A stretch of 27,586 bases of DNA from Pinguiococcus pyrenoidosus (lineage: Eukaryota; Sar; Pinguiophyceae; Pinguiochrysidales; Pinguiochrysidaceae), in contig JAAMXY010001638.1 of assembly GCA_019677205.1 (NCBI GenBank), positions 1 through 27,586 on the forward strand. The letters are read 5' to 3'. Numbering within the stretch: position 1 is the stretch's first letter; the number at the start of each line of letters is the position of its first letter. A program made the position numbers and the translations under genes. Below the pieces are notes generated by a model. The model was not told the DNA's origin and ran no database searches. It saw only the letters and a list, made by a program, of their open reading frames with translations. Of the stretch, positions 1 through 10,216 are shown piece after piece.

Positions 1-2824
1 TCCTGTCCTTCTTGCGCTTGGGCTTCTTCCAAGAGTCCCCATCCCCGAAGGTGAGATCGTCGGTGCCGAATGCGCTAGGCGACGTGACGCTCGGCGCCGG
101 CCTACTACTACTCCCTCCAAGAATGAACGGGCTGTCGTTGGCCGTCAGTCGGCTGGAGGCCGTGGTGTGTCGAGGTGTGGCATCTCCCCACCCGCTCGGC
201 AGGGGTGCCTCGCTGGGGTAGGTGCTCTCCGACGAGTAGCTCGAAGCGCTAGGCGGCGCTGGCGAATCGAGCCGAGGATTTGCGAAGTTGACGCTGCGCA
301 GCGCGACGCCGTTCGACTGGGCAATGCGACTGTCGCTACGCTTCTTCATCTTCTGGAACGGCGTATCTAGGTCAAGTCCATCGGGCACGGGGACGCGCCT
401 CTGGGCCTTTGAATTGACCGGGAGAAGAGGCTCGCGGAGCAGTGCTTGCAGCTTCGGCACGGCCGCATCGATGTGCCCTAGAGAGGCGGCTTAGGCCATG
501 CTGACCGACGCTTGCTGCTTCGACTTTCAAGCGTGCGTGCTTACCGATGAGAATGGTCTCGAGCGGCTCTGGCGCCAGCATGCTGTCGGTGTCAGTGGCC
601 TCGTGGTTGAGCGAGACGGCATGGGCGGGAAGAAGCTTCATCGACGACAAGAGCAGGACCATGTGCGTCATGCGCTTCTGGACTTCTGCGTCGGGTGACA
701 GCAGCCACACGCCCACCCTCGTGCGGAAGACCTCGATGCTGCCTTTCAAGTCCTGAATGGCGAGGTTCTGCTGCTCGAGGTTCGTCGTGGCATCCGAGCT
801 AGCCCTCGTCACCTGGGCGACGAACAGCTTGAAGGCGGCCGTCCCAAAGGCGCGCGCGACTTCCGCGGGCAGCTGAAGTGCCCGAGGATTCAGGAAGACC
901 CTCAGGAGCTCCTGTACCACGACCCCGTAGCCGAAGCCTAGATCCGCGGCCATGCTGAGACCCTGAATCAGGTCATCTTCGGCCACCGTCGCGTGATACT
1001 CCCCGACCACAAACGCAGCAGCTCTCAGCACCTCGGCCATGGGCTTCGAGCGCCCGTTGCTCATCACCTCGCGATCCAGCAGCAGGGAGACCATCTCAGT
1101 CACCGCCAGAGGCCGTACATCGCTCACCCGAATGCAGACGTCGATGAGCTGAACGGCAATCCTGTGCGTGTACGCGCCCGGGACGCCCGGAAGCCGTGCG
1201 AGCTTGACCAGAACCGTAATGTACCAATCAAAGTCACTGAGGAAGGAGTACTTCTCCCGGCTGCACATGAAGATGATCTTGTTGACGAGCTCTTCCCGAT
1301 ACCGCCCTTCGGCCAGCGCCACGTGCTGCAGGAGATGGTGCACGAGGTCGACCAGCGAGCGTCGAGTGACCATTCCCGTCAACAGCTCCAGAGCGCGCGT
1401 CCGGATCGTCACGTCATCATCACTTAGGCAGCGCATCACCAGATCTTGATGCGCCATGACGGCTCTCGGGTGACTCCTCATGAGCTCCACAAACCCGACC
1501 AAGCCGAGGTACTTGAGGTTCTGGTCGGGATCTTCGACGAAGCTCTGCAGGACGCGGGAGCAGAGGTCGACCACCCCCGGCACGGCCTTGGCATCCGATC
1601 CGTCATTGCGCCTCGTGTACGGGAGTGCGAGGGTAAGCGTGTAGATGCACTCGTACTGGAGGCTCTTCGCATGCGTGTTCGACGCGATGGTGGTGAGCGG
1701 GTCCAGCAGCTTTCGCGCCAGTCTTGGCTCCTCGGAGACCAAGGACCCGAGCAGCTTGACAACCTTTATCAACATCCAGTTGTTGCTGGAGCTGTTCATC
1801 AGCTTGAAGAACTGCGGCGCCATCGCCAGGTAGTTCTTCGGATTCTTCTTCGCCAGCTCACAGATCACGTTGACGGCGGCGGAGACGACGGAGGGCTCGT
1901 CGTCCTTCAAGCGGTCTGCCAGCTTGTCGAAGGTCAATCGGAGGCCCTGGGGGAACTTGACATACAGCTTGAAGAGCGAAAGCGTGGCCTTCTTCCTCAC
2001 ATATGCGCGGGAGTGGTTGGTCAACGCGACCATGTCGCTGAGGAGGTTCCGCGCCAGCTCCTCGTTGACCACGTTTGAGAGGCAGTTGATCGCCAGCGCG
2101 CTCTCGTACTGGTTCGGCGACAGAAACTCCTTCTTGAAGAGATTGGTGCAGAGAAGCAGGACGTCCATGTCTGCGTTGAAGCATTGACAAGCCGCGAGAT
2201 AACCCTCCCGCTTGTGGCAGAACCGCGGTTGTGACATGACCTCCAGCACGCTGAAGACAGCCTGCAGGAGCACAGGAGAGCGTCCCTCAGCCAGCTGTGC
2301 CGCGTGCGATGGAAGAGTGGTACCCATGGGCGGAGACCATCCGCAGCATCCCCTCGAGTCTGCGCGAAGTCGCCCGAAGAACGTACCCAGCTCATATCGT
2401 AGCCCAGCATGTGCAAAAAGGTGAGCTTCCGGATCGCTTGCGCCTTCGTGAAGACGTCGCCACGCAGCTAAGGAAGGCCGGGCAAAGGAAGTCCGCTGAG
2501 CTCTCGGGAGTCTTGTGAGATCTGGAGGGCCGAAAGCTCCCTCGCTTCCAAGGAGCTCCATTCCATCGGCCAACCCGTGGAGCAGCATTCCGACTTGACG
2601 GGCTCACCTCTCTTTTGCATTCTGCGATGGACTGGCTGATATACTCATTCGCATTCCGCTTGTTGGCCCTGCGGCACGCAGACCCGCCAGAGAAGTCAGC
2701 GAAAGCAAAGGTTTGTGCACGCAGCGCGGCGAACCGAGGTCTCGCGGAAGGAATTCAGTTCCTTGTTCCCGCCCGGCACGTACCGAATGCCCTTCACGAG
2801 GTCTTGCAGGCTCTTCTCAAACAT
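1..2824 (-). CDS. AP3D: AP-3 complex subunit delta (adaptin), 3' end outside window
   Basis: Large subunit of the AP-3 adaptor, which sorts cargo from Golgi/endosomes to lysosome- or vacuole-like compartments. I rebuilt five exons: 2784-2824, 2608-2668, 2387-2467, 545-2261 and 1-477 (continues beyond position 1), giving about 792 residues. Joined exons read MFEKSLQDLVKGIR, then an EYISQSIAECKRE helix, then KLTFLHMLGYDMSW, then the GYLAACQCF and VICELAKKNPKNYLAMAP adaptin repeats with NNWMLIKVVKLLGSL and DPDQNLKYLGL, all typical of AP-3 delta rather than other adaptins. After the last intron PVNSKAQRRVPVPDGLDLD matches the conserved delta hinge motif. The tail is Ser/Pro-rich and turns Lys-rich at the edge. 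Introns (115, 140, 125, 67 nt) all have GT-AG ends. The start at 2824 is the only nearby ATG before the FEKSLQDL motif. The frame is intact. Family identity is very secure; the C-terminal ear, if present, lies outside. Confidence 0.93.
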
Positions 2825-3422
2825 GTTGGGCGCTCGCGTCAAGAGTCCCACCGCCGACGCGCTTCGGTCACAACGAGCGCGCGTTTGGCGCGGCCGTCCG
2901 CCTCGACGGTCCAGCGCTGGGTACTCTGGTACCAGTACAGCAGTATCCGTGGATCCCTGCGCAGTCGTCGCTAGCGGGCGCACAGGCACGCACCACCACG
3001 TCGCACGATCGGGAATCGTTTGGATGTGATTGGTCGAAATCCCGTTTGAGAAGAAGATTGGCCCCAATCGTCCTATGTCATACAACAATAGAGAGCACCG
3101 CAATTTTGAAAACACTTCTGATCGCGTTTCGCGCGGAAGTGCCACGCGACGCCACGTTACCAGCGCCGCATCGCGCGCTCGTCCGCGCGTTTTGCCCACT
3201 TTTCCGAGGCTTTTTCAGAGGCCTTCTGGAGTACCTGGCGACTGCGGCGTTGCGAAACCTTGCTTTAGGCTCCCGGAGTTCCCAGATTGAAGCGGAAGCT
3301 TGGCCGGACATCCAAAAGCGGCAGCGCGTCTCTCGTGTGCCAGTGTGTGTTTTTTTCTCTCGCTTTCCAAAGCGCGCGCTCGCGGTATTCGCTGAGGAAC
3401 CTTGTTCGGTGCGTTCGGTGCG
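2825..3422. promoter_or_regulatory. Divergent promoter region, AP-3 delta / ABC1 kinase, with CCAAT boxes
   Basis: This 598-bp spacer separates two divergent start codons and holds no convincing gene. It contains GATTGG at 3028-3033, GATTGG at 3056-3061 and CCAATC at 3064-3069; the last two form an inverted pair with two bases between them. They lie 205-245 bp upstream of the AP-3 delta ATG and about 355-395 bp upstream of the kinase ATG. CCAAT is the NF-Y recognition core in eukaryotes; its use here is inference. A T-run followed by TCTCTCG lies near 3350-3362. No clear TATA box was seen. Confidence 0.45.
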
Positions 3423-5318
3423 ATGGGAGTGCGGCGCGTGGCTCTCCTGTTCGCCGCTCTGGGCGGGGTCCTGGCGCCCAGAACAGCAGCTTTGACAGCT
3501 TCGCGGGCGCCAGTGCTGCGCTTGTTCGGGACGCGAAGCGCGATCCCCAGCCCTCTCATGGCCACCCAGGAGCCGCTTCCAATGGAAGGTGGCTTCGTGG
3601 GGTCGCTGGCCACGTCCAAGGTCCCGGGCAAGGCTGAGGACCTCGGGGACGGGCAGGGAGAAGACGTCGTGGTGGACTTTCCCGAGCCGCTGACCATGAG
3701 CGAGCGCCTGGTGCGAACAGGCACCTTCTGGACGCGAGCCGTGCCGGTGCTGTGGAACTATTTTCGGTTGTACACGTCGTTCAATGTGCGGGAGAATGTG
3801 CTGGGGCAGCAGCTTTCCCAGGAGGAGGTGGAGGAGAAGTGGGAGTTCGAGCACCGCCGTGGGGCGCGGATCTTCAAGGAGACCATCAATGAGCTGAAGG
3901 GATTTTACACGAAATGCGGACAGATAATAGCGTCGCGCCAGGACCTCTTCCCAAAGCAGTACACAGATGCCCTAGCCGGTCTCACCGACTTCCTGGACCC
4001 CATGCCTGCGAGCCTCTCCAAAGCGGTCATCGAGCAGGAACTCCTGCAGCCGATGGGCCTCAAGTTCGAAGAGGTGTTCGCCGAGTTTGATGACTATCCC
4101 CTCGGAGCTGCGTCTGTCGCGCAGGTGCACCGCGCGACCCTCACGGAGAGGTTTGGGAGCAAAGAGGTCGCGGTGAAGATTCAGCGGCCCGCCATAGAAC
4201 CCAAGCTCATGTCCGATGTTGCCAACCTGAAGGCCTTGTCCAAGCAGCTGCGCAATTTTGACGAGATCCCTGTCGATTACTACGTTGTGTTCAGCGAGCT
4301 CGAGCAGCAACTTCAAGAAGAGTTCGATTTCGTTGCGGAGGCGGAGGCCATGCGGAGGATTGGGAAAACGCTGGTGACCACGCCGAGTGGCAAGCCGCGA
4401 AAGGCACCCTTGGTCACGCCGCAGCCCATCGAGCCGCTGATCTCGCAGCGCGTGCTCGTCATGGATCTGCTGAAGGGCGTGCCCCTGAGCCGCGCCCACG
4501 AAGAGATGGTCCGCCGGAAGATCGATCCCGACGGTCCCGAGGCGAAGGTCTTTGCGAGGAGGCTTCTTCGCTCTCTGACGGACGCGTTTGGCTTCTGCAT
4601 CCTCGAGACCGGCTTCTTCCATGCCGATCCGCACCCGGGGAACGTCTTCGTCATGGAGAATGGAGACATCGGGCTGATCGACTTCGGACAAGTGAAGCAG
4701 ATCAGCGTCGAACGCCGCGAAACACTCGCGAAGGTGATGATCGCGCTGGCCGAGGCGGAAGGCGAAGGCGACAGCCTCCACCCGGATGACATGGACCGCA
4801 TCGGGAAGCTGGCGCTCGAGCTCGGGGTGGGCCTGAAGGCCGACGCAAAGAAGGAGGGGCCCGCGGCCGTCGCGGTCTGGTTGTTCGACGGAGAGAGAGA
4901 GACGCTGCCCGGTGGATACGATGTGGGCGAGCTAAGTCCGAACAGCCCCGTGAAGGAGCTCGAGTCGTTTCCCCAAGAGCTCGTGCTGGTGGGTCGTGCC
5001 ACCGTTCTCATCAAGGGCATCGCCTCGAGACTCGGGGTGCGGTGGTCTCTGGCAAAGCAATGGGCGCCGACGGCCAAGTGTGTCCTCGGCCTTGCTCCCG
5101 AGGAAGTGGAGGAGGCGACTGTTTCGCAGCAGAAAACGAGGTTTGGCCGTCTGCTTGCTGCCATATCCGAGAAGCTTCAGGGGGCCATTCAAAGGCTTCC
5201 GAAGCCGTTGCGTAGGCGAGTTGTCGGGGCGTACCTCGCATTTCTGGAGTGGAGAGAAGACAGACAGAGGAGGAATAGATCTGGCAGCAGTGGACTGCAG
5301 CCTGCAGTGGCAACGTAA
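3423..5318 (+). CDS. ABC1/AarF/UbiB-family atypical kinase, probably plastid-targeted
   Basis: Single exon, 631 residues. ABC1 proteins are atypical kinase/ATPases that control prenyl-lipid and quinone metabolism in mitochondria and plastids. In order: the KxGQ motif as KCGQ (164-167); the Ala-rich loop LGAASVAQVHRA (227-238), which replaces the P-loop; the ATP-site lysine in VAVKIQRP (K252); EEFDFVAEAE (299-308); HADPHPGN (400-407) with catalytic Asp and Asn; and LIDFGQ with the metal-binding DFG (420-422). All key residues are present, so an active fold is expected. The N-terminus (MGVRRVALLFAALGGVLAP, then Ser/Arg-rich sequence) looks like a signal peptide plus transit region, which favours the plastid. 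The first ATG is at 3423; the frame is open 21 nt upstream, but only from a TTG. The gene converges on the reductase, with 127 bp between stops. The exact ABC1 subfamily cannot be assigned by eye. Confidence 0.92.
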   Translation: MGVRRVALLFAALGGVLAPRTAALTASRAPVLRLFGTRSAIPSPLMATQEPLPMEGGFVGSLATSKVPGKAEDLGDGQGEDVVVDFPEPLTMSERLVRTGTFWTRAVPVLWNYFRLYTSFNVRENVLGQQLSQEEVEEKWEFEHRRGARIFKETINELKGFYTKCGQIIASRQDLFPKQYTDALAGLTDFLDPMPASLSKAVIEQELLQPMGLKFEEVFAEFDDYPLGAASVAQVHRATLTERFGSKEVAVKIQRPAIEPKLMSDVANLKALSKQLRNFDEIPVDYYVVFSELEQQLQEEFDFVAEAEAMRRIGKTLVTTPSGKPRKAPLVTPQPIEPLISQRVLVMDLLKGVPLSRAHEEMVRRKIDPDGPEAKVFARRLLRSLTDAFGFCILETGFFHADPHPGNVFVMENGDIGLIDFGQVKQISVERRETLAKVMIALAEAEGEGDSLHPDDMDRIGKLALELGVGLKADAKKEGPAAVAVWLFDGERETLPGGYDVGELSPNSPVKELESFPQELVLVGRATVLIKGIASRLGVRWSLAKQWAPTAKCVLGLAPEEVEEATVSQQKTRFGRLLAAISEKLQGAIQRLPKPLRRRVVGAYLAFLEWREDRQRRNRSGSSGLQPAVAT

Positions 5319-5445
5319 CTTGTTGACGTTCTTTGGTGTGGATGCTCTACGGTCCGGGTGCGCCTTGCTGCTGGTCTCACTCACGTCAGATTCGCGTCCA
5401 TGATCAGCACTTGCGTATCAACGCCGCTTGGAAAGAGCTGCGAGC

Positions 5446-7202
5446 CTAGCTCGTTTGAAAGATGTTCTGCACAACATCTGCCCCAGCCGCAGCTGCTTCT
5501 TTTTCCAATGCAAGTACTTCCCTTCGGGGGATAGCCGTGGTTGTCAGTAGGAATGCCACTTGGAGAAAGGCCCGCTGCGGGAGCAGCAACTATCAGATAC
5601 AAAGCTTGTTTTGCCTCACCCTTCGCTCAGTCTCCAGCCGAGTGCCCCGGCGTTCTCCTTCGCTTGCGCCGGAGATCGCACGCCCACCAGAGGCAATGCA
5701 CCCTTGCATAGGACGTAGTTGATCTGCAGCAGCCAAGAACGAAGGCAATGTGAGCACCGAGTCGGGTCGTTTCACAGGGCCGGCTTTGGAGATGCGCGGC
5801 AGGCTGGGTTGCTTACCCCGATCTGTGCCGTCGTTTTCCCTCGCGTCCTGCCGATCTCATCCATCAGATCCAGTAGCCGAGAGATCTTTGGGAGCGTCTC
5901 GCGATATATCTGGCCTCGCGGCCCCGGTGGTCGTGCCGCCGCGGAGTACTTGCCGCTTAGCAGCCCAAGCGCCAGAGGTGAGTACCCGATGATGCTGATG
6001 CCCATTTCGTTCGCCTCCTGGATGCGATCTTCGGTGCCGGGAAGTCGACTGAGCAACGAAAACTGCACCTACGTCACAGCCCAAGGGTGTGAACCGCCGC
6101 ATTACACCCTCGAGTCTGCCGAGAACATCGAAGCCCATTGCAACGAAAAGCACGATTGCAAGGGGACGCACGGACCTGGTTCGACGAGATAGGAGTGCCC
6201 CTGGCCTCCATCGCTTGCGCGACCTTCTTCAACGTCTTGGGCCCGAAGTTGCTCAATCCCAGTGCCTTGGCCTTCCCACTAGTCTTCAGCGCAGACAAGC
6301 CGTCTAGATACTCCGGCAGCTGCCATCCTAAGCGCAAGGCACAGTGTGAGGAATCCGGGCGGGGGCCTCTTGCACAAGCAGATCATTCCTGCTCACCGAG
6401 CGTTGGCGGCCAATGCAGCTGGGCAACACCGAGTTGTGACCGCCCCATCCTCTCGAGAGCAGCATCGCATGCCCCCTGTAAAGAGAAGAAAACCATCTCA
6501 GCGCGGTGACCTGGCAACTCAAGGAATTTAAAGCACGTCCGGCACCAGTTGTTGTGTGCTCTGGCGGCGTCTTCCTTCCTCCCACCTCAATGGACCGCGA
6601 TCCAATTCGCCAGGGATACGGAGCAAACTTTGTGAATATCTCGGCCTTCCTGCCTGCAGCGGTTCTAGAGGAGGCCGAGAAGTCGCCGAAGAGACGCTCG
6701 GCCTGGCCCTCGATGGCTCCCGTCCCGTAGCTGTCCGCCGAGTCGAACCACGTGATTCCGGCATCTGTCGCGAAGCACGTTCAGGCCCTTTCTTGTTGTC
6801 CTCCAACGCAGAAAACGACGAGAAGGTACCGACAGTGGCCTGAAAGCCCTGGCGAAGGACTTCGTTCTGCGATTCGTCGTAGCCCCACAGCAGCTTGTTG
6901 CCCCAGGCCCACGTGCCCACTCCCATGGGCGACACCAGCAGATCCGAAGAGCCCAACTTCTGTGCCGGGCAACGGCGAGCCATTGCAATGCCACGGCGCA
7001 CGTATGAGAACATCCGAGGGAAAAAGCGTACAATCGCTGGAAACACGCGGGAAATACGCACCACCGGGCGCTCCAGGCCCAAGATCGGCGGCGCAGGCCG
7101 CACCAGCGAGGGCGCCAAGGCCATACGAAGCTGCAGCGGCCGCCCAAAGCTGTGCGCATGGCAGGCCAGCAGCAGCCAAGGTCCTATCCTGGCGGTGCGC
7201 AT
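5446..7202 (-). CDS. Aldo/keto reductase, plastid type, eight exons
   Basis: NADPH-dependent reductase of carbonyl compounds; substrate unknown. Exons: 7062-7202, 6830-6959, 6586-6764, 6397-6475, 6176-6327, 5817-6068, 5620-5723 and 5446-5521, giving 370 residues. Joined exons restore the family order: VKLGSSDLLVSPMGVGTWAWG, GITWFDSADSYGTG, AEIFTKFAPYPWR, VAQLHWPP, KALGLSNFGPKTL, NQVQFSLLSR, IIGYSPLALGLLSGKYS, ALPLVGVRSPAQAKENAGALGW and C-terminal VVQNIFQT. The catalytic tetrad is D98, Y103, K136, H171. It resembles chloroplast reductases of the Arabidopsis At1g06690 type. The N-terminus has a hydrophobic signal ending AHS, then FGRPLQLRM, a typical S/F bipartite plastid junction. Introns are 65-110 nt. 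The last acceptor (GAAG) is weak but gives the conserved end. Intron 1 (102 nt) is open in frame, so retention is possible. It is divergent from the TPR-like gene. Confidence 0.93.
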
Positions 7203-7482
7203 CACTCTTAAGCTCCGGAATCGCTACGAAGTGGCGCGAAAGCCCCTCTTCGTCACTCGGCCGCTCCGTGTGACAGACAGAGCAGGACAGAGACCACGTC
7301 GGACGGCCCTTTTCGCGCCATCCCTCCCCCTTCCGAAGGAGTTGAAGTCGAGGGCTTCAAAGTCCTCCCCTCCCCAGGCAGAAGCTTCAGATCAAAGGGC
7401 GCGGAAGGGGCCGAGGACTTTCTTCGGTGTTCAGGGGAGCATCGGAGGCAGATAGATGCGGACGGGATGACAGGGGCGCGAC
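7203..7482. promoter_or_regulatory. Divergent promoter region, reductase / TPR-like gene
   Basis: A 280-bp spacer between two divergent ATGs. No CCAAT box, TATA box or repeat stands out, in contrast to other upstream regions in this window. Called from position only. Confidence 0.3.
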
Positions 7483-8292
7483 ATGTCCACCACCCTCAGC
7501 AGCTGCGGCACAGAGACCGAAGCCAAAGAGGCCGCTGCGGAGCGGCCGAGCGCGGGAGGTTACCATCTTTGCGGCGCGATCGGCGCCTCGGACGTGACTC
7601 TCCATGACGCTGCGATTCGGCAAAACCTTCGCGAGCTCGGAGCGCGGCCAGACGTCGCCGCGCAGGCGGCCTTGGCCAGGCGCACTCTTGAGAACGCGGA
7701 CTTGCTGAGCGCTTGGCAGCCGTCCGAGCGACGCATGCGCCCGCAGGAGATCTGGTCTCCCCTCGCCGATGCCGCACGCTTCGAGCTGGCGGAGTACTTC
7801 GCCGCCTGTGGCATCGGACTGGACGGCCTTCCGCCCGAGAGGGACGCGGTGTCGGATGCGCTGGTGGAAGCCGCGGTGCTGAGCTCGGAAGATGCGGAGG
7901 AGCTCATGCGTGCTGGGCTGTTCAGCGAGGCCTGCGAAGTGTATCTGAACGTCGCTGCCTTTGCTCCTGCCAGTGCGTTCCTGCTGCTTCGGCTGGCGCA
8001 GTGCCTCGCTGCGATCCACGGCAAGGGAAAGCTTGGCCACGTCCTGGCCCTTCTTAGTGCGGCGGTGTCCATCGAGCCGTGGAACAAGCACTTGCTCCAG
8101 TGGTCCGAGACGCTTCTTCGACTTCTGCGGCGAGAGCCGCTGGAGGCCGGAGTGGTCGGCGATGCTCTGGCAGACAGGCAGGACCCGCTGCGGCTGGGAA
8201 CGCTGCCGGCCTCGGAGGGAATGCTTACGGCGCTCTTTAAGATTTTGGAAGATGCTTCTCAAGAGCAGGATCGGGAGTCCGTCGGAAGATGA
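7483..8292 (+). CDS. Hypothetical TPR-like protein
   Basis: Single exon, 269 residues, Ala/Leu/Glu-rich. An in-frame TGA 12 bases upstream fixes the ATG at 7483. Residues about 135-205 look like a pair of tetratricopeptide-type helical hairpins: EELMRAGLFSEACEVYLNVA, then ASAFLLLRLAQCLAAIHG, then LLSAAVSIEPWNKHLLQW. The first 60 residues look disordered (Thr/Ser/Glu/Ala-rich). No signal peptide or membrane segment is visible. TPR repeats serve protein-protein contacts; a more exact role cannot be read from the sequence. An overlapping minus-strand frame (7387-8313) is Arg/Gln/Ser-rich and looks like an antisense shadow. Confidence 0.6.
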   Translation: MSTTLSSCGTETEAKEAAAERPSAGGYHLCGAIGASDVTLHDAAIRQNLRELGARPDVAAQAALARRTLENADLLSAWQPSERRMRPQEIWSPLADAARFELAEYFAACGIGLDGLPPERDAVSDALVEAAVLSSEDAEELMRAGLFSEACEVYLNVAAFAPASAFLLLRLAQCLAAIHGKGKLGHVLALLSAAVSIEPWNKHLLQWSETLLRLLRREPLEAGVVGDALADRQDPLRLGTLPASEGMLTALFKILEDASQEQDRESVGR

Positions 8293-8535
8293 GAAGATTG
8301 CGTTCCAGCGCATAATCGCGTCTCAACGCGGAAGCAACGCGACGTAACACACACACTCTCCCTTTTTGAGCATCATGTTTCGTCCTTCTCTCTGACGAAA
8401 GCTCGCCACTTTGGCCTCTCTGAAGCACACGCTCTTCGCTCACTACAAGGCGTGAGATCTTCTCTGTATCGCGCTACACCAGTTCCAGATTTCATGTTTT
8501 TTTTGTCTTACTAGTTGCAGAGGATTTGGCAGAGA

Positions 8536-8562
8536 AAGACAGACAGACAGACAGAGAGAGAC

Positions 8563-8643
<81 letters not shown>
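8536..8643. repeat. (GACA)n/(GA)n microsatellite
   Basis: The tract starts with several GACA units, passes through GAGAGACA units and becomes a pure GA run of roughly 70 bp. It ends about 190 bp before the FIP1-like ATG. The strand-asymmetric purine run could form triplex DNA or bind GAGA-type factors; this is inference. Length polymorphism is likely. Confidence 0.95.
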
Positions 8644-8645
<2 letters not shown>

Positions 8646-8682
8646 CAAGGAATTGCCTCGCCACCAAGACGAAAAACGAAAA

Positions 8683-8710
8683 GGCGAAAGCCGAAAGGCG
8701 AAAGGCGAAA
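8683..8710. repeat. 7-bp tandem repeat, GGCGAAA x4
   Basis: Four consecutive 7-bp units, with one mismatch (GCCGAAA as the second unit), about 125 bp upstream of the FIP1-like start codon. This may be slippage or part of the 5' leader. Confidence 0.8.
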
Positions 8711-8833
8711 ACAAGATCAAGGATACCGAATACCGACCTACCATCGATTACCGGCACTCTGACTGGAGAGGTGGCGGGAAGGGCGCTTGTGCCACTTCGC
8801 CCATCTTCACATCGTCCCACCCACACCAAAGCC

Positions 8834-10216
8834 ATGAATGCAGACAGTCCTGCAGAGGGGGCTGGGGTTCCAGACCCCGAAGACGCGGAGCGGAGTGCTG
8901 GAGTGAAGCCAAACGCTGAGGAAATTGAAGCGGAGGAGATGGAGGAAGCGGAAGAAGACGCGTTTCACAGCGACGAAAGTGACGAGGAGCTCACCTTGAG
9001 CGTCAACAAGGTCTGCCTGCCTCCCGATGCCCTGCTCTGAGATCCGCGCTCAGTTTGGTCTCCTCAGGCGAACGTGAACAGGGCGTATGTGAGGGCTTCC
9101 GCTAAGCCGCTTGGAGAGGCAGTAGCGGTGGGAGATGCGGGGGCATCGGGCGATCTGTTCAAGACTGTCGTAGCGACGGAAGGCATGGCGGTGGCGATGG
9201 GAACCGTGGACGCCGGCCTGCAGGACTCGGGTGTTGCGGACGCGAGCGCGCAAGGGAAGGTCGACCGAACAGGAAAGGCGATGGTTCTCGAAGATGAGAG
9301 CTATAATCCAGAGCTGCTGCGGCTTCTCCGGGTACGTAGTAGCTCCAAAGAGAAAGGGGGGAGAGCGGGGGCGGGGGCGGAAAGGGCAAGCATCGAAGGA
9401 GAGGTGCAGGTGGTGGCTCGGACTTTGGCCTGGAGACTTAAAAGAAGGTTGCTGCGCGCTTGTGCCACAGGATCCGAGACGGCGGACGGCCTTCGACATG
9501 GACATCAGCAGCATTGAGACGAAGCCGTGGGAGCAGCCTGGCGCAGATCCGGCGGACCATTTCAACTTCGAGCTCTCCGAGCAGGCGTGGGAGGCCTACG
9601 CGGAGAAGCAGCTGATCATCCTGGAGTCGAGGGAGCGGGAGAAGGTGGGCGACGCGCCACTTCCGATCGATCGGCAGGACATCCTCGAGCTGAAGCGGAG
9701 GGAAGCGGCCATGGCGCAGGGCTTCTCCGTGGACTCTCCGGGCATGTTTGATGGCGGCGGACCGCCGCATCCAGGGGCCTTTGGACCCGGAGGCCCGCCT
9801 CGGCCGCCGCTGGGCTTCCGAGGAGGCCCGCCGAGAGGTATGCTGATTTTGCTTTCGACTTGCCCTGTTGTTCGATGTTGTGCTGTGGTGCGGCCCAAGA
9901 AGTTGAATGGCCCTACCTGCGTGTGCGGCTTGAGCTGCGTGTGCCTGCAGCGCCGACTAACGATGCGACCGGTTGCTGGGGCTTGGATTGTGTAGGTCCT
10001 TTCAATGGGAACGGGGCAAGGCACGTCGGCCCACCTGGAGGACGGGGGCGCGGCATGGCTCCAAGGCCGGACGGCAACTATCACCAACCCGGTCCGCATC
10101 GTGGGGGCGGCCACCGAGGGCCGGCCCACGACGGGAATGGCTTCCATGCGCAGGGCAGACACGGCGGCTACGGTCGTCCGCCCTGGATGGGCGCCCCGCA
10201 CAACGGTCGCGGCTAG
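8834..10216 (+). CDS. FIP1: FIP1-like pre-mRNA 3'-end processing factor
   Basis: FIP1 tethers poly(A) polymerase to the CPSF cleavage/polyadenylation complex in the nucleus. Exons 8834-9010, 9068-9331, 9471-9837 and 9996-10216 encode 342 residues. Residues 1-59 are highly acidic (EEIEAEEMEEAEED), as in other FIP1 N-termini. The Fip1 motif is at about 162-190: KPWEQPGADPADHFNF, then EQAWEAYAEKQ, matching the family pattern KPWrxPGADxxDyFNyGF...TWxxYxxkQ, with Glu in place of the usual Arg after KPW. A charged helix follows. The tail from about 235 is Gly/Pro-rich, then Gly/Arg/His-rich (GGRGRG, HRGGGHRG), probably RNA-binding. Introns are 57, 139 and 158 nt. The middle Ala/Val/Gly-rich exon is the least certain part. 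The first ATG in the frame is 8834. Confidence 0.88.

Larger units (their letters stand above)
8293..8833. other. Intergenic region with simple repeats, upstream of FIP1-like gene
   Basis: The 541 bp between the TPR-like stop and the FIP1-like ATG hold no gene I can support. They contain a long GA microsatellite and a 7-bp tandem repeat, listed separately. Long frames across the GA tract are repeat artefacts coding only Arg-Glu or Leu-Ser dipeptides. Confidence 0.6.

Noticed and set aside
3402-3422. Upstream extension of the kinase from TTG at 3402
   Set aside because: Not an ATG; the ATG at 3423 directly precedes the signal-like sequence.
2713-3495. 260-codon plus-strand frame over the divergent spacer
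   Set aside because: It covers AP-3 delta exon 1 antisense, the CCAAT boxes and the kinase start. Arg/Ala/Ser-rich, no motif.
7387-8313. 308-codon minus-strand frame over the TPR-like gene
   Set aside because: Arg/Gln/Ser-rich and without motif, while the plus frame shows helical TPR-like periodicity and a defined start.
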